This document shows, one piece after another, positions 6,870 to 12,978 of a stretch of 12,978 nt of DNA (positions are counted from its first letter, which is position 1; each line of letters opens with the position of its first letter). This DNA comes from Hyphomicrobium_A sp964405975 (GTDB lineage Bacteria; Pseudomonadota; Alphaproteobacteria; Rhizobiales; Hyphomicrobiaceae): the NCBI GenBank assembly GCA_964405975.1, contig CAYOPW010000064.1, positions 1 to 12,978 on the forward strand, in the 5' to 3' direction. Position numbers and translations under genes: made by a program. The notes under the pieces are model-generated. The model was not told where the DNA came from. It was given only the letters and a program-made list of their open reading frames with translations, and ran no database searches.

Positions 6870-8669
6870 ATGACTGATATCACGCCCGGCACAGTTGACT
6901 TTGTTCCGCCTGCAGAAGTCAAAGAAGTAGAGCTTTACCATCCGAAAAGCTGGGTTACGAAGTACGTATTCAGCCAAGACGCAAAAGTAATCGCCATCCA
7001 GTATTCGTTCACGGCGCTCGCGATCGGACTTGTGGCACTAGTGTTATCCTGGGTGATGCGGCTGCAATTGGGTTTCCCAGATACATTCTCGTTTATTGAT
7101 CCGAGCGACTATTACCAGTTCATCACCATGCACGGCATGATCATGGTGATCTATCTTCTCACCGCACTGTTCCTAGGGGGCTTTGGGAATTACTTCATCC
7201 CACTGATGGTGGGTGCCCGAGATATGGTGTTCCCCTACGTTAACATGCTGAGTTATTGGATCTATCTGCTCGCCGTATTGGTACTGGTGGCGAGTTTCTT
7301 CGTTCCGGGCGGGCCCACTGGCGCCGGCTGGACCCTATATCCGCCTCAAGCCATTCTCGGTGGTACGCCCGGGCGCGACTGGGGCATTATTTTGATGCTC
7401 AGCTCTCTGGCTTTATTCATCGTCGGATTCACCATGGGTGGATTGAACTACGTGGTGACGGTGTTGCAGGGGCGGACACGCGGTATGACGCTGATGCGTA
7501 TGCCCCTTACGATCTGGGGCATCTTCATGGCCACAGTCCTGGCGCTGTTGGCCTTCCCCGCTTTGTTCGTCGGCGCCGTGATGATGTTGTTGGACCGTAT
7601 TTTGGGCACCAGCTTCTTCATGCCCTCCGTCGTCGAGTGGGGCGAGCATCTTCAGTATGGAGGCGGCAGCCCCATCTTGTTCCAGCACCTGTTCTGGTTT
7701 TTCGGCCACCCCGAGGTCTATATCGTCGCTCTGCCGGCTTTCGGGATCGTTTCTGACCTGATCAGTTGTCATGCGAGAAAAAACATTTTCGGATATCGCA
7801 TGATGGTGTGGGCGCTCGTGGCCATCGGCGCGCTCAGTTTCGTCGTATGGGCGCACCACATGTATGTCAGCGGCATGAATCCGTATTTCGGGTTCTTTTT
7901 CGCCACCACAACGCTGATCATCGCGATCCCTACAGCCATCAAGGTCTACAACTGGATCCTAACTCTGTGGCGAGGTGACATTCACCTCACGTTGCCGATG
8001 CTGTTTGCCCTGGCGTTCATTGTCACGTTTGTGAACGGGGGAATCACAGGTTTGTTCCTCGGCAATGCTGTTGTGGATGTTCCTCTTTCGGACACCATGT
8101 TCGTCGTTGCCCACTTTCATATGGTGATGGGTGTGGCGCCGATCTTTGTTATTTTTGGAGCGATCTACCATTGGTATCCAAAGATAACGGGGCGGATGCT
8201 GAACGAGCCGCTGGGTAAAATTCACTTCTGGATTTCCTTCCTCGGCGCGTATGCGATTTACTTTCCCATGCACTATCTGGGCTTTCTTGGTGTGCCGCGG
8301 CGGTATTACGAATTGGGGGATGCTGCGATTTATCCGCCATCAGCTGCAACGCTGAATGAATTTATTACCGTTGTAGCATTGATCGTTGGCGCGGCTCAGA
8401 TGGTGTTCCTGTTCAATCTGGTGTGGAGCTATTTCAAGGGCAAACATGCCGGCAGTAACCCTTGGCGGGCCACCTCGCTCGAGTGGCAGACACCTGAAAC
8501 GCCGCCAGGACATGGCAATTTCGGCAAACAACTGCCTGTGGTTTATCGCTGGGCTTATGAATACAGCGTACCCGGGGTCGCCGAGGATTTCATTCCGCAG
8601 AATCTTCCGCCGGATCAAATTAGGTATTCCGATCAAAGGGCGCCGGGCGCGCAGGGAGCCGGCGCGTGA
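6870..8669 (+). CDS. coxA: Cytochrome c oxidase subunit I (CoxA/CtaD; CoxN-like)
   Basis: 599 aa, about twelve membrane helices; the catalytic subunit that reduces O2 to water and pumps protons. Ligands visible: haem a His88 (FITMHGM) and His417; CuB His280, His329 and His330 (VWAHHMY); haem a3 His415 (VVAHFHM). Tyr284 in HPEVY is the cross-linked tyrosine. The D-channel has Asp118 (GARDMVFP), Asn125 and Glu282 (GHPEVY); the K-channel has Lys358 (TAIKVYNW), 78 residues after His280 as in Paracoccus. This makes it an A1-type haem-copper oxidase; the family also includes quinol oxidases, but CuA in the partner subunit marks a cytochrome c oxidase. GAGGAG at 6855-6860 lies 9 bases before the ATG. 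The stop overlaps the next start (GTGA), so translation is coupled. Confidence 0.97.
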   Translation: MTDITPGTVDFVPPAEVKEVELYHPKSWVTKYVFSQDAKVIAIQYSFTALAIGLVALVLSWVMRLQLGFPDTFSFIDPSDYYQFITMHGMIMVIYLLTALFLGGFGNYFIPLMVGARDMVFPYVNMLSYWIYLLAVLVLVASFFVPGGPTGAGWTLYPPQAILGGTPGRDWGIILMLSSLALFIVGFTMGGLNYVVTVLQGRTRGMTLMRMPLTIWGIFMATVLALLAFPALFVGAVMMLLDRILGTSFFMPSVVEWGEHLQYGGGSPILFQHLFWFFGHPEVYIVALPAFGIVSDLISCHARKNIFGYRMMVWALVAIGALSFVVWAHHMYVSGMNPYFGFFFATTTLIIAIPTAIKVYNWILTLWRGDIHLTLPMLFALAFIVTFVNGGITGLFLGNAVVDVPLSDTMFVVAHFHMVMGVAPIFVIFGAIYHWYPKITGRMLNEPLGKIHFWISFLGAYAIYFPMHYLGFLGVPRRYYELGDAAIYPPSAATLNEFITVVALIVGAAQMVFLFNLVWSYFKGKHAGSNPWRATSLEWQTPETPPGHGNFGKQLPVVYRWAYEYSVPGVAEDFIPQNLPPDQIRYSDQRAPGAQGAGA

Positions 8670-9349
8670 GTTTCTTCGGACAACTGACAGAGAAACCCTG
8701 GCTAACCGCGCAGGGACAGGTCGACAACCTTCACGATGGTGTCGCATTTTCGCTTCCCAGGGCGAAACTTGCTCTGCGAATATTTCTTGCGGTGGTCACG
8801 GTATTGTTCTTGCTCCTGACCATCGCATATGCAGAACGCATGGTGCATGAAGACTGGCGTCCTGCGCCGCCACTGCGGCTTTTATGGTTGAACACTGCAA
8901 TGCTGATTTTGAGCAGTGTCGCGTTGCAGTGGGCAAGGAGCGCCATCGTCCGCGCTGAGACCTTACCGCTTTCACGACCGCAAGAGATGGAACATGTGAA
9001 GTGGGGCCTGACAGCAGCAGGCGTATTTGGCTCAGCATTCCTTGCCGGGCAAGCAGTCGCCTGGTGGCAGCTCGACTCGATGCCGTTTTTAGACATCACC
9101 AACCCCGCCATCGCATTCTTTTATCTGATCACAGGACTGCACGCGCTGCATATGCTGGGCGGCCTGGTGGCGTGGGGCAAAACCGCGGCCGGGTTGGACA
9201 ATGTTGATTTGAGCCGACTACGCCTGAGCATCGAGCTATGCACCGTCTACTGGCACTTCCTGCTAGCGGTTTGGCTGTTTTTGTTCGTCATGCTGTTTTC
9301 GGGGAATGATAATTTGGCAAATTTCTTGGCCATTTGCGGGATCAGGTAA
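8666..9349 (+). CDS. Cytochrome c oxidase subunit III-like protein 1 (CoxO-like)
   Basis: 227 aa, about five helices (36-56, 71-90, 113-133, 146-170, 190-213). The C-terminal half carries the subunit III hallmarks YLITGLHALHMLGG (153-166) and CTVYWHFLLAVWLFLF (192-207). The N-terminal half (residues 1-70) is not conserved-looking subunit III and lacks the usual SE-type helix, so this is a divergent paralogue of the following gene. The GTG start overlaps the subunit I stop by four bases, with GCAGGGA at 8651-8657 as ribosome site. Subunit III stabilises the active site and proton uptake during turnover. Two consecutive subunit III genes fit the CoxO/CoxP arrangement. Confidence 0.9.
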   Translation: MSFFGQLTEKPWLTAQGQVDNLHDGVAFSLPRAKLALRIFLAVVTVLFLLLTIAYAERMVHEDWRPAPPLRLLWLNTAMLILSSVALQWARSAIVRAETLPLSRPQEMEHVKWGLTAAGVFGSAFLAGQAVAWWQLDSMPFLDITNPAIAFFYLITGLHALHMLGGLVAWGKTAAGLDNVDLSRLRLSIELCTVYWHFLLAVWLFLFVMLFSGNDNLANFLAICGIR

Positions 9350-9364
9350 ACTGGATCAAAGCTC

Positions 9365-10087
9365 ATGACACATGCTGCAACGACAAATACCGGTGACTCA
9401 GTCGCGTTGCCTCAAGGTTTGGACGGCATCGTGTCCGACTGGTCGTCCGACCAGCGGGCCTTCAAGAACGTCCCCTGGGGCAAGGCGATGATGTGGATCT
9501 TCCTCCTCAGCGATACGTTCATCTTCAGCATTTTCCTGCTCTCCTACATGACGGTGCGAAGCTCGACAACGGTGCCGTGGCCCAATCCGAGCGAAGTCTT
9601 CGCGCTGGAGATCGGGGGCGCGCACATTCCCCTTATCCTGATAGCCATCATGACCTTCATCCTAATCAGCTCGAGCGGTACGATGGCCATGGCCGTCCGT
9701 TCCGGCTACCAGCGCCACCGGAAGACGACCACGATTTTGTTGCTGGTGACTGCGCTACTGGGTGCCACATTCGTCGGCATGCAGGCCTTCGAGTGGACCA
9801 AGCTGATCACGGAAGGCGTTCGACCCTGGGGCAACCCATGGGGTGCACCTCAATTCGGCTCGACCTTCTTCATGATCACGGGCTTCCATGGCACCCATGT
9901 CACCATCGGAGTCATATTCCTGATCATCGTTGCCCGTAAGGTTTTGCGTGGTGATTATGATCGCGGAACACCGGGCTTTTTTACCAGCAGGAAGGGGAAC
10001 TACGAGAGCGTCGAAATCATGGGCCTGTATTGGCACTTCGTCGATCTGGTGTGGGTGTTTATCTTTGCACTTTTCTATCTTTGGTAG
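9365..10087 (+). CDS. coxC: Cytochrome c oxidase subunit III (CoxC; CoxP-like)
   Basis: 240 aa, five predicted helices (41-62, 86-107, 121-142, 167-190, 217-239), i.e. the short bacterial form of subunit III without the first two helices of the seven-helix type. Key segments are WIFLLSDTFIFSIF (44-57, with Asp where a Glu is usual), FMITGFHGTHVTIG (169-182) and VEIMGLYWHFVDLVWVFIF (216-234). It is closer to canonical subunit III than the preceding gene. The ribosome site is poor (GGA about 9 bases before the ATG), so its translation may depend on flow from the upstream gene 15 bp away. Its stop codon is part of the TAGGAG ribosome site of the next gene. Confidence 0.93.
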   Translation: MTHAATTNTGDSVALPQGLDGIVSDWSSDQRAFKNVPWGKAMMWIFLLSDTFIFSIFLLSYMTVRSSTTVPWPNPSEVFALEIGGAHIPLILIAIMTFILISSSGTMAMAVRSGYQRHRKTTTILLLVTALLGATFVGMQAFEWTKLITEGVRPWGNPWGAPQFGSTFFMITGFHGTHVTIGVIFLIIVARKVLRGDYDRGTPGFFTSRKGNYESVEIMGLYWHFVDLVWVFIFALFYLW

Positions 10088-10096
10088 GAGCGATCT

Positions 10097-10456
10097 ATGG
10101 CGCAGGCAAATGCACAGGTCGAGTCGGTCTCCGACTCTCTGGACCACGAAGGACAAGAACATCCGATCAAGCTCTATCTTGTGGTGTGGGGCTGGCTGTT
10201 TGTTCTGAGTACTTGCTCCTATCTCGTCGACTATTTTCATTTCGAGGGCTATCTCAGATGGTCTTTGATCCTCTTGTTCATGATTTTAAAAGCAGGCTTG
10301 ATCGTCGCTGTCTTCATGCACATGGCCTGGGAACGACTAGCGCTAGCATATGCCATTCTGCTCCCGCCGGTTTTGGTCTTGGTATTCGTGACGATTATGG
10401 CGCTCGAATCCGACTACACCTTGTGGCTGCGAACGATATTTTTCGGCACTACCTAG
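10097..10456 (+). CDS. Cytochrome c oxidase subunit IV-like protein (bacterial COX4/CyoD type)
   Basis: 119 aa with a polar N-terminus (1-24) and three membrane helices (about 25-46, 54-78 and 81-103). The helix 2 signature LKAGLIVAVFMHM (64-76) is typical of the prokaryotic cytochrome c oxidase subunit IV/CyoD families. These are small structural subunits thought to help subunit I and CuB assembly. TAGGAG at 10085-10090, spaced 6 bases, is its ribosome site and overlaps the upstream stop. It is the last gene of the oxidase run; the 107 bp to the convergent gene hold no obvious intrinsic terminator. Confidence 0.88.
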   Translation: MAQANAQVESVSDSLDHEGQEHPIKLYLVVWGWLFVLSTCSYLVDYFHFEGYLRWSLILLFMILKAGLIVAVFMHMAWERLALAYAILLPPVLVLVFVTIMALESDYTLWLRTIFFGTT

Positions 10457-10563
10457 TCGTGAATTGGCATCTGCCTTGCGCGTTAGGTTCGCTGGTCTGT
10501 GTAATGGGTGACGTTCTACTCGTCCGTTGCGCAAACAAAGACCTTCTCGGTTGATCCTCGAGT

Positions 10564-11172
10564 TTAGGCGAAACCACCGTGTGACGTGCCCACCATGAAA
10601 AACAACATGGGAATAGAAAGGAGTGCATTCGCTCGCGAGAATAGCATTGCTGTATTTGCCGCCGCGGATTTCACTTCGCTGCTGGCGTCTACGATCCCGA
10701 GCGCCCGCCTCTGATTTGGCCAGACGCCAAACCACACATTGATCCACATTATGATGCCAAGCCACATGCCAATGCCAATCGGCATGCTACGGCCATTATC
10801 CTTCAGCCCCACTGAAAGAGCGTCCCATAGATAGCCGTTCATCCAGGCCAGGATCAGACCCGTCACGATTGTCGCCATAGAGCCCCAGCGAAACCACCAT
10901 AGTGCGGCCGGTGCAATGACCTTGCCAATGGCTGGCTTCTGTTCGTCAGGAATTTTGCCCATATTGGGAATTTGGACAAAATTGAAATACCACAGCAAAC
11001 CAACCCACATAATGCCGCTAATGACATGCAACCAGCGAAGGCAGAATGTCCACCAAGTGCTGCCTAGACCAATACCCGTACCAAGATAGAGACGGACGAG
11101 AACGTAGATTATGAGTGTTAGTACAAAACCGGCAGCGATAGTGATGCGGAGATTTGTGAGGATTGCACCCAT
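10564..11172 (-). CDS. Stand-alone urate oxidase N-terminal (PuuD-type) membrane domain protein
   Basis: 202 aa, about five to six membrane helices. The segment WLHVISGIMWVGLLWYFNFV (47-66) and LWWFRWGSMATIVTGLIL (91-108) match the membrane domain of PuuD urate hydroxylases (Urate_ox_N, DUF989 as I recall). A conserved His49 is a possible haem or metal ligand. PuuD proteins add a C-terminal cytochrome c domain; here the protein ends after the membrane part (GTSHGGFA) with no CxxCH, so urate oxidation is not implied. The ATG at 11172 has GGAG about 9 bases upstream. It converges on the oxidase operon. The context suggests a membrane electron-transfer or oxidase-support role, but this is inference. 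Confidence 0.8.
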   Translation of the reverse strand: MGAILTNLRITIAAGFVLTLIIYVLVRLYLGTGIGLGSTWWTFCLRWLHVISGIMWVGLLWYFNFVQIPNMGKIPDEQKPAIGKVIAPAALWWFRWGSMATIVTGLILAWMNGYLWDALSVGLKDNGRSMPIGIGMWLGIIMWINVWFGVWPNQRRALGIVDASSEVKSAAANTAMLFSRANALLSIPMLFFMVGTSHGGFA

Positions 11173-11437
11173 GTCGATCTTCTCCGTCTCAAACTATTTC
11201 CTACAGCCTCATCGGGATCGCGAAATGACGTCGTCGAGTGTTTGTGGCACCTCCTGCCAATTGCACTTTAAGTAACGGTGAAGATGGTGACAAATGCCGT
11301 TGAAGATAAGCGCCGCCAGCGGCATGAGGCCGAGAAAGCTACGGGGTCGGCTGACGCAGTGCCCTCAGATGTGAGACGCCACTCTGCTAAAGCGGGCCAC
11401 CTTTGCCCCATTCAAGGCGACCGATGCTAATGGCGGA
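11173..11437. other. Intergenic region upstream of the Urate_ox_N gene
   Basis: It should hold that gene's promoter. A TGGCA-N5-TGCCA inverted repeat is at 11245-11259. A minus-strand frame (11209-11325, 38 aa, ATG) reads as a short hydrophobic stretch followed by a His-rich CHHLHRY segment and then a charged tail. It has no ribosome site, so it could be a decayed gene end or chance. Confidence 0.35.
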
Positions 11438-11848
11438 TCAAAACCTAATAAGTAGAAGTGAAATTATCAGGGATACGAGGGCTAAAACGATTACGAGAAC
11501 AACGGGAATCCGGACGCGCTCGTCTGGATGGTTTATCCAGAATAGTGGATGGTAAGGCATCGGCCGCGAGGCGATCGCCAATATGATACCTTTGTTATCT
11601 ATGTGCTTTTCTATTTCGAGTTTTTTTTGCAACGCGTAACCGATACCGATCTGATCATTGAGTAAATCGACATCTGTTTTTATGATGCAGAAGACCCGCT
11701 TGCCGTTTCTTGTATTGGTGATCGAAACAACAGCGCCAGGTTCAACTCCTCTTAACGATGCAGGATGTAGCGCAACAGAGCCATTCGCTTGTTCGCCGGA
11801 CTTTGCTTGGGGGTAGCTCTTGATTTTAAACCGTTTGACGATGTGCAT
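11438..11848 (-). CDS. Hypothetical tail-anchored membrane protein
   Basis: 136 aa from the ATG at 11848, which has GGAAGG about 10 bases upstream. The open frame extends upstream to a TTG at 12052. Residues 1-110 are a mixed alpha/beta soluble part: a small barrel-like segment (SVALHPASLRGVEPGAVVSI, 24-43) and a stretch (CIIKTDVDLLNDQIGIGYAL, 54-73). One C-terminal helix at 113-134 follows (PVVLVIVLALVSLIISLLLI), preceded by charged residues. The upstream extension contains a second hydrophobic segment (GIWVALVSGWLEGLVIM), so a longer, two-helix protein is an alternative. I do not recognise the family. No neighbour on the same strand within an operon distance. Confidence 0.55.
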   Translation of the reverse strand: MHIVKRFKIKSYPQAKSGEQANGSVALHPASLRGVEPGAVVSITNTRNGKRVFCIIKTDVDLLNDQIGIGYALQKKLEIEKHIDNKGIILAIASRPMPYHPLFWINHPDERVRIPVVLVIVLALVSLIISLLLIRF

Positions 11849-12136
11849 GATGACCAAACCTTCCAGCCATCCGCTTACAAGCGCAACCCAGATGCCACCA
11901 CCCGTCACGCAAAGTTCACTACCAAAATTTGAAGCACTCTGAAACAGAAGCGATAAGCCGAGCCTTGCATGCCCTGCTTCACGATGGGGTACTACTTCTG
12001 CAACCAAAGACGTTATCTTGTATGATCTCGGGATCTCCAGACAGCGCAACAACGCAGCGTAATCGGACGTAGTGTTGAACTCGGGAGTGGCTGACAGAAC
12101 ATAACAGCATAACTCCGCCAGAATTCGTTTTGACTG

Positions 12137-12367
12137 ATGAACCAGAAAAAACTACTGACGCCGGAAGAAGGGGCCGTGTTTTGGGGCAAAATTGAAGATT
12201 TGGGCGGTGGAGACTTCAGGGCATCATGCGGCGCCCGTTTGGACCAAGGGAGCCACATCGACGAAGAGGTACCCGCTATACAGATGTTCAATTCCGCCAG
12301 ACGGGCTCAGCGATGGATCGAAGAGCAAGCGGCACGGCGGGGCTTCGAATCGTACCGGCTGGAGTAG
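12137..12367 (+). CDS. Small hypothetical protein (76 aa)
   Basis: Soluble, charged and without membrane segments. The N-terminal part (LTPEEGAVFWGKIEDLGGGD, 7-26) is followed by a helical Arg/Glu-rich C-terminus (MFNSARRAQRWIEEQAARRG, 50-69). The composition is protein-like and the frame is clean from the ATG to TAG, but no good ribosome site precedes it. No family recognised and no clear functional partner nearby. Confidence 0.5.
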   Translation: MNQKKLLTPEEGAVFWGKIEDLGGGDFRASCGARLDQGSHIDEEVPAIQMFNSARRAQRWIEEQAARRGFESYRLE

Positions 12368-12596
12368 CGGAATGAATTCCAATCGACAGATGGTCTTGCG
12401 ATGGGAACACAAAGGCATTGTATGGCGTGATGCGGCAGTTGGCCACCGAGATTAGGCCGAGACCCCAAGGCATTGCCATAGCTATCAGCCCTCAAAGATT
12501 GCTTGGCGAAATTCCTCGCCTTCGCTGACAAGTTGGAAACTTTTTGAAATCCGGATCGCTGGAGGACGGCGTGCAAACCATCTTTCTGTTAGGTCA

Positions 12597-12624
12597 ATGT
12601 CCGCTTATGGTTCAAAGTGGACAT
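12597..12624. repeat. Short dispersed palindromic repeat, copy 2
   Basis: Arms ATGTCCGCTT (12597-12606) and AAGTGGACAT (12615-12624) with an 8-nt loop; one G.T mismatch in ten pairs. Identical left arm and loop length to the copy at 3861-3888. The 3' end of the broken mgtE-like gene lies inside it. Confidence 0.65.
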
Positions 12625-12907
12625 GCGCTTCCTCAACATCGCCTAGCCCAGTGGTCTCCGCGCGACGGCTCAAACAAGCAGCGGCTTCATCAGGCAGCTG
12701 CTCGATAACCCAGGCAGCGGTTTCAGCATTGACCAGTTCGATCAGGTGAACCTGCTCATCTTGTTCGAGTTGCAGAACGGCTCGCGCACCATCGCTCGCG
12801 GACAAGTCCTCGATGACGGCTTCGGCCTGTTCCGCATCCCTATTCTCTATGGCTTGGCGCAGGATTTCCGGAGGACGCTCTTCGACCTAATTCTCGTCAA
12901 GGGCCAT
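12605..12907 (-). pseudogene. Broken MgtE N-terminal-domain gene
   Basis: An ATG at 12907, preceded by GGAG with 8-base spacing, opens a frame that meets TAG at codon 7 (12887-12889). The same frame then runs open for a further 93 codons and encodes the alpha-helical repeats of the MgtE magnesium-transporter N domain (for example VIEDLSASDGARAVL and AAWVIEQLPDEAAACL). No CBS domains or membrane helices follow: the frame ends with 'AHVHFEP' and TAA inside the palindromic repeat. Both the early stop and the truncation point to a decayed remnant. A 66-aa internal product from a TTG at 12802, or read-through of TAG, cannot be excluded. Confidence 0.6.
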
Positions 12908-12937
12908 AAGGATTACTCCGATCGGGCTATTTATTTT

Positions 12938-12972
12938 GTTGCTATATACAAAAATAATATGTACAGAGCAAC
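12938..12972. promoter_or_regulatory. AT-rich symmetric dyad upstream of the mgtE-like remnant
   Basis: GTTGCT and AGCAAC (12938-12943, 12967-12972) with inner TACA and TGTA (12947-12950, 12960-12963) are arranged symmetrically around a 9-bp AT core, 31 bp upstream of the remnant's ATG. It probably belongs to its promoter or is an operator. The window ends just beyond it. Confidence 0.4.
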
Positions 12973-12978
12973 GGAAAT

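Noticed and set aside
7413..7859. 148-codon minus-strand frame inside coxA
   Set aside because: Antisense shadow of strongly conserved subunit I coding sequence; His/Asp/Gln-rich and not protein-like.
11245..11265. TGGCAC...TTGCA resembling a sigma-54 promoter
   Set aside because: The GG and GC elements are 15 bases apart rather than the required 10; the reverse strand gives 8. The TGGCA-N5-TGCCA palindrome explains the match.
12013..12291. 92-codon minus-strand frame over the 76-aa hypothetical gene
   Set aside because: Ser/Pro-rich composition without domain features and antisense to a more protein-like frame; kept out, though the plus-strand gene itself is only moderately supported.

Overview
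The window looks like chromosomal DNA of an alphaproteobacterium, most likely a Bradyrhizobium/Rhodopseudomonas-type Hyphomicrobiales member. The evidence is an aa3-type cytochrome oxidase cluster with two subunit III genes (the layout described as coxMNOP in Bradyrhizobium), a TTGA-N6-TCAA FNR/FixK box, a DUF2189 membrane protein, and two copies of a short palindromic repeat (ATGTCCGCTT-N8-AAG...) of a kind I recall as abundant in that group. The taxonomic call is inference.

Layout. 16-729 (minus) encodes a spermidine-synthase-like SAM-dependent enzyme. Divergent from it, 1018-3429 encodes a periplasmic haem-c fatty acid cis/trans isomerase (Cti), which remodels membrane lipids under solvent, heat or membrane stress. 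A 3' hairpin follows directly. 3430-4132 has no convincing gene. It contains a complex inverted-repeat region (3722-3851), in which two stems compete for the same strand, and one copy of the palindromic repeat. 4133-4356 holds two tiny overlapping ORFs (34 and 40 aa), each a single predicted membrane helix. 4357-4961 is non-coding with an 8-bp inverted repeat (4730-4754) and the FNR/FixK box (4828-4841).

The centre (4962-10456) is a respiratory cluster on the plus strand: a DUF2189 membrane protein, then subunit II (CuA), subunit I (haem a/a3-CuB), two subunit III proteins, and a subunit IV-like protein. All CuA and haem/CuB ligands and the D- and K-channel residues are present, so the products should form a proton-pumping terminal oxidase fed by cytochrome c. 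The gap before subunit II carries a strong hairpin and a 9-bp direct repeat. Convergent to the operon is a stand-alone membrane domain of the PuuD urate hydroxylase type (Urate_ox_N), without the cytochrome c domain.

The right end (11173-12978) is a looser accessory region: a tail-anchored protein of unknown function, a 76-aa hypothetical protein, and a broken MgtE N-domain gene. That gene has a good Shine-Dalgarno and ATG, an in-frame TAG at codon 7, and a 3' end lying inside the second palindromic repeat.

I found no tRNA, rRNA, CRISPR array or insertion sequence. The least explained items are the small membrane-protein pair, the alternative-stem region upstream of it, and the stand-alone Urate_ox_N protein beside the oxidase.
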